NCBI GenBank assembly: GCA_035942915.1
Contig: DASZCR010000174.1
Location: forward strand, 1 to 8,244
Length of the DNA: 8,244 nucleotides
Direction of reading: 5' to 3'
Source: DASZCR01 sp035942915
Lineage (GTDB): Bacteria; Acidobacteriota; Blastocatellia; Pyrinomonadales; Pyrinomonadaceae
In this document: positions 5,916 to 8,244 of the stretch, piece by piece
Layout: every line of letters begins with the position of its first letter
Position numbering within the stretch: position 1 is the first letter of the stretch
The notes under the pieces: generated by a model
Database searches by the model: none
Seen by the model: the letters and a program-made list of their open reading frames with translations, nothing else
What the model was told of the DNA's origin: nothing
Program-made: the position numbers and the translations under genes

Positions 5916-7883
5916 CTATTCTTCTTCCTGCGCGCGGAGCTTTTCGAGCACGGAGAAGTCTTCGAGCGTCGTGGTGTCGCCTTGCACCGCGCCGGAGGAA
6001 GCGATTTCGCGCAGGAGACGACGCATAATCTTGCCCGAACGCGTCTTCGGCAGCGCGTCCGTAAAGCGTATCTCGTCGGGGCGTGCGAGCGCGCCAATCT
6101 CTCTGGCGACGTGCTCGCGCAGAGCGCGCTTGAGTTCCTCGCCGCCCGTGCGGCTGCCTTCGAGCGTGACGAAGGCGACGATGCCTGAGCCTTTCAACTC
6201 GTCAGGCCGCGCGACGACGGCCGCCTCAGCCACCGCCTCGTGCGACACCAGCGCGCTCTCAATCTCGGCCGTGCCGAGACGATGCCCGCTGACGTTTATC
6301 ACGTCATCGACGCGCCCCATAATCCAGAAGTAGCCGTCGCGGTCGCGCCGCGCGCCGTCGCCCGCGAAATAGACGCCTTCAATCTCCGACCAATACTGAC
6401 GCCGGTAACGCTCGTCGTCGCCCCAGATGGTGCGCAGCATCGAAGGCCAAGGCCGACGGATGACGAGATAACCGCCCTCGCCCGCTCCGACCGCTGCGCC
6501 CGCTCTCGTCAACACGTCCGCTTCGATACCGGGCAGCGGTTTGGTCGCAGACCCCGGTTTGGTCGGCGTCGCGCCCGGCACCGGCGCAATCATGATGGCG
6601 CCCGTCTCCGTCTGCCACCACGTATCGACAATCGGGCAGCGACCCTTGCCGATAATCTCCCTGTACCACATCCACGCCTCCGGGTTAATCGGCTCGCCGA
6701 CCGTGCCGAGCAGCCGCAGAGAGGAGAGGTCGTGCTTGAGCGGCCAGTGTTCGCCCCATTTGATGAAGGCGCGGATGGCCGTCGGCGCTGTGTAGAAGAT
6801 GTTGACGCGGTGGCGCTCGATGATGCGCCAGAAGCGGTCGGGTTCAGGATGATTGGGCGCGCCTTCGTAGATGAGCACCGTCGCGCCGTTCGAGAGCGGG
6901 CCGTAGACGACGTAGGAGTGACCCGTCACCCAACCGATGTCGGCCGTACACCAGTAGGTGTCTTCGTCACGCAGGTCGAAGACCCACTTGGTCGTGAGAT
7001 GACATTGCAGCAGATAACCGGCCGTCGTGTGCAGAATACCTTTGGGTTTCCCGGTCGTGCCGGAGGTGTAGAGGATGTAGAGCGGGTGCTCGCTGTCGAG
7101 CGGCTCGGCCGGACAATCCGCGCCGACCGTCTCCATCAACTCGTGCCACCAGTAATCTCTGCCCGGCTGCATGTGGACAGGCGTGCCCGTGCGGCGCACG
7201 ACGAGGCAGGCCTTGACCGAAGGCGTCTGATTGAGCGCGGCATCGACGGCCGGTTTCAACTTCACTTCCGCGCCGCGCCGCCATCCGCCATCAGCCGTCA
7301 CGACCAGCTTACAGCCCGCGTCGTTGATGCGGTCAATGAGCGCCTGCGTCGAGAAGCCGCCGAAGATAACCGAGTGGGTCGCGCCGATGCGCGCACATGC
7401 GAGCATCGCTATCGCCAACTCAGGTATCAGCGGCATGTAGAGTGCCACGCGGTCGCCGCGCTCTATGCCGGCGTGCTTGAGGACGTTGGCGAAGCGGCAG
7501 ACCTCCGTGTGCAACTGCCGGTAGGTGAGCGTGCGCTGTTCGCCCGGTTCGCCTTCCCAGATAATCGCGGCCTTGTTGGCGCGCCACGTCGCCAGATGCC
7601 GGTCGAGGCAGTTGTAGGCGACGTTCGTCTTCCCGCCGACGAACCAGCGCGCATGCGGCGGCTCCCAATCGAGCACGCGCTCCCAACGCTCGAACCAATG
7701 CAACTCGTCGGCCATCCGCGCCCAGAACGCTTCCGGGTCGCGCGCCGCCTCTTCCCGCAAACGCTCGTACTCCTCTGCGCCGAGATGCGCCTGTGCGGCA
7801 AACTCGACGGGCGGCTCAAAGACGCGCTCCTCGTGTAAGACAGACTCGATGGAAGTTGATTCGTTCCCTTTTCCGTTCGACAT
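5916..7883 (-). CDS. acs: Acetyl-CoA synthetase (AMP-forming)
   Basis: Complete 655-residue enzyme, the normal length for Acs, which converts acetate, ATP and CoA to acetyl-CoA, AMP and diphosphate in the cytoplasm. The N-terminal Acs region (about 33-95) leads into the AMP-binding domain: phosphate loop YTSGTTGKPKG (272-282), acetate-pocket and adenine-binding segment DTWWQTETG (420-428, with Trp423 expected to limit the pocket to acetate-sized acids), PWPSMLRTIWGD (478-489) and YFAGDGA (505-511). The hinge GRVDDVINVSGHRLGT (523-538) leads to the mobile C-terminal domain ending in PKTRSGKIMRR, where Lys618 is the catalytic lysine that Gcn5-type acetyltransferases modify to switch the enzyme off in other bacteria. 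All key residues look intact. The start ATG at 7883 has GGGAAAGG 10 nt upstream. It lies 35 bases after a symporter gene and probably shares its transcript. Propionyl-CoA synthetase is the main alternative, but length and pocket favour Acs. Confidence 0.96.
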   Translation of the reverse strand: MSNGKGNESTSIESVLHEERVFEPPVEFAAQAHLGAEEYERLREEAARDPEAFWARMADELHWFERWERVLDWEPPHARWFVGGKTNVAYNCLDRHLATWRANKAAIIWEGEPGEQRTLTYRQLHTEVCRFANVLKHAGIERGDRVALYMPLIPELAIAMLACARIGATHSVIFGGFSTQALIDRINDAGCKLVVTADGGWRRGAEVKLKPAVDAALNQTPSVKACLVVRRTGTPVHMQPGRDYWWHELMETVGADCPAEPLDSEHPLYILYTSGTTGKPKGILHTTAGYLLQCHLTTKWVFDLRDEDTYWCTADIGWVTGHSYVVYGPLSNGATVLIYEGAPNHPEPDRFWRIIERHRVNIFYTAPTAIRAFIKWGEHWPLKHDLSSLRLLGTVGEPINPEAWMWYREIIGKGRCPIVDTWWQTETGAIMIAPVPGATPTKPGSATKPLPGIEADVLTRAGAAVGAGEGGYLVIRRPWPSMLRTIWGDDERYRRQYWSEIEGVYFAGDGARRDRDGYFWIMGRVDDVINVSGHRLGTAEIESALVSHEAVAEAAVVARPDELKGSGIVAFVTLEGSRTGGEELKRALREHVAREIGALARPDEIRFTDALPKTRSGKIMRRLLREIASSGAVQGDTTTLEDFSVLEKLRAQEEE

Positions 7884-7918
7884 GACCTGACAGCCTTTCC
7901 CGCATCCTGTTCGACAAT

Positions 7919-8244
7919 TTAACGCGAATCGCGCCCCCCGCCTTCGACCTCGTGCCAGATACGCACGTGCCGCGTCTCCTTCAGGAGCAGCGTGCCGACG
8001 ACGAAGGTGATGCCCGCGACGATTATCGGATAATACAGCCCTGCGTAGATGTTGCCCGTCTCGGCGATGACCGAGAGACCGATGAACGGCAGCAGACCGC
8101 CGAAGACGCCGTTGCCGATGTGATAGGGCAGAGAGAGCGAGGTGTATCTAATCTTCGCCGGGAAAGCCTCGACCAGATAGGCCGCAATCGGCCCGTAAAC
8201 CATCGTCACCCACAAGACCTGTATGAAGACGAGCAGTATCAGTC
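7919..8244 (-). CDS. MFS transporter, metabolite:H+ symporter type (partial, 3' end)
   Basis: Only the last 107 or so codons are inside the window; the reading frame continues past position 8244, so the beginning is missing. The visible part carries the MHS-family signature in the last transmembrane region: YGPIAAYLVEAFPAKIRYTS followed by LPYHIGNGVFGGLLPFIG, then a final membrane helix (PIIVAGITFVVGTLLLKET) and a short charged cytoplasmic tail. MHS members of the major facilitator superfamily carry small organic acids, proline/betaine or dicarboxylates together with protons at the inner membrane. Its position 35 bases upstream of acs suggests a monocarboxylate such as acetate or propionate as substrate (inference). 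A TTG codon at 8215 could be mistaken for a start, but the homology-like hydrophobic sequence continues upstream of it. The TAA stop is at 7919-7921. Confidence 0.85.
   Translation of the reverse strand, partial: LILLVFIQVLWVTMVYGPIAAYLVEAFPAKIRYTSLSLPYHIGNGVFGGLLPFIGLSVIAETGNIYAGLYYPIIVAGITFVVGTLLLKETRHVRIWHEVEGGGRDSR

Noticed and set aside
6240..7838. Long plus-strand open frame of 532 codons opposite acs
   Set aside because: acs on the minus strand is certain; the opposite frame is low-complexity, Arg-rich sequence with no motif, as expected from codon bias.

Overview
The window is GC-rich with compact, one-directional coding: all five genes read on the minus strand, so transcription runs from high to low coordinates. 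I see no RNA gene, insertion sequence, CRISPR array or phage-like segment. Acetyl-CoA synthetase, a metabolite:H+ symporter, a DUF4331 protein, a TPR protein and a membrane-anchored RoxA-like dihaem cytochrome c suggest a free-living, respiring Gram-negative heterotroph. The overall style would fit Acidobacteriota (for example Blastocatellia), but that placement is a guess from protein flavour and not a proven assignment.

Right part (about 5830-8244): the 3' end of a major-facilitator transporter of the metabolite:H+ symporter type is followed after 35 bases by a complete acs gene, probably one transcript for uptake and activation of a small carboxylate such as acetate. A hairpin followed by a T-run just after acs looks like the terminator of this unit.

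Intergenic region (5582-5915): after the acs terminator comes a strong sigma70-type promoter (TTGACA, 17 bp, TATGTT), then a leader of roughly 175 nt that carries two head-to-tail copies of a 13-bp sequence, then a perfect AGGAGG ribosome binding site.

Left part (36-5581): a DUF4331 gene overlaps a TPR-protein gene by the four bases ATGA, so these two are translationally coupled. A spacer of 189 bases with two GC-rich inverted repeats follows, then a long RoxA/MauG-like dihaem cytochrome c with an N-terminal membrane anchor. The three genes look like one functional cassette whose biochemical role is not established. The DUF4331 and TPR proteins have no visible export signal, whereas the cytochrome must act outside the cytoplasmic membrane. 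This cassette is the most interesting part of the window.
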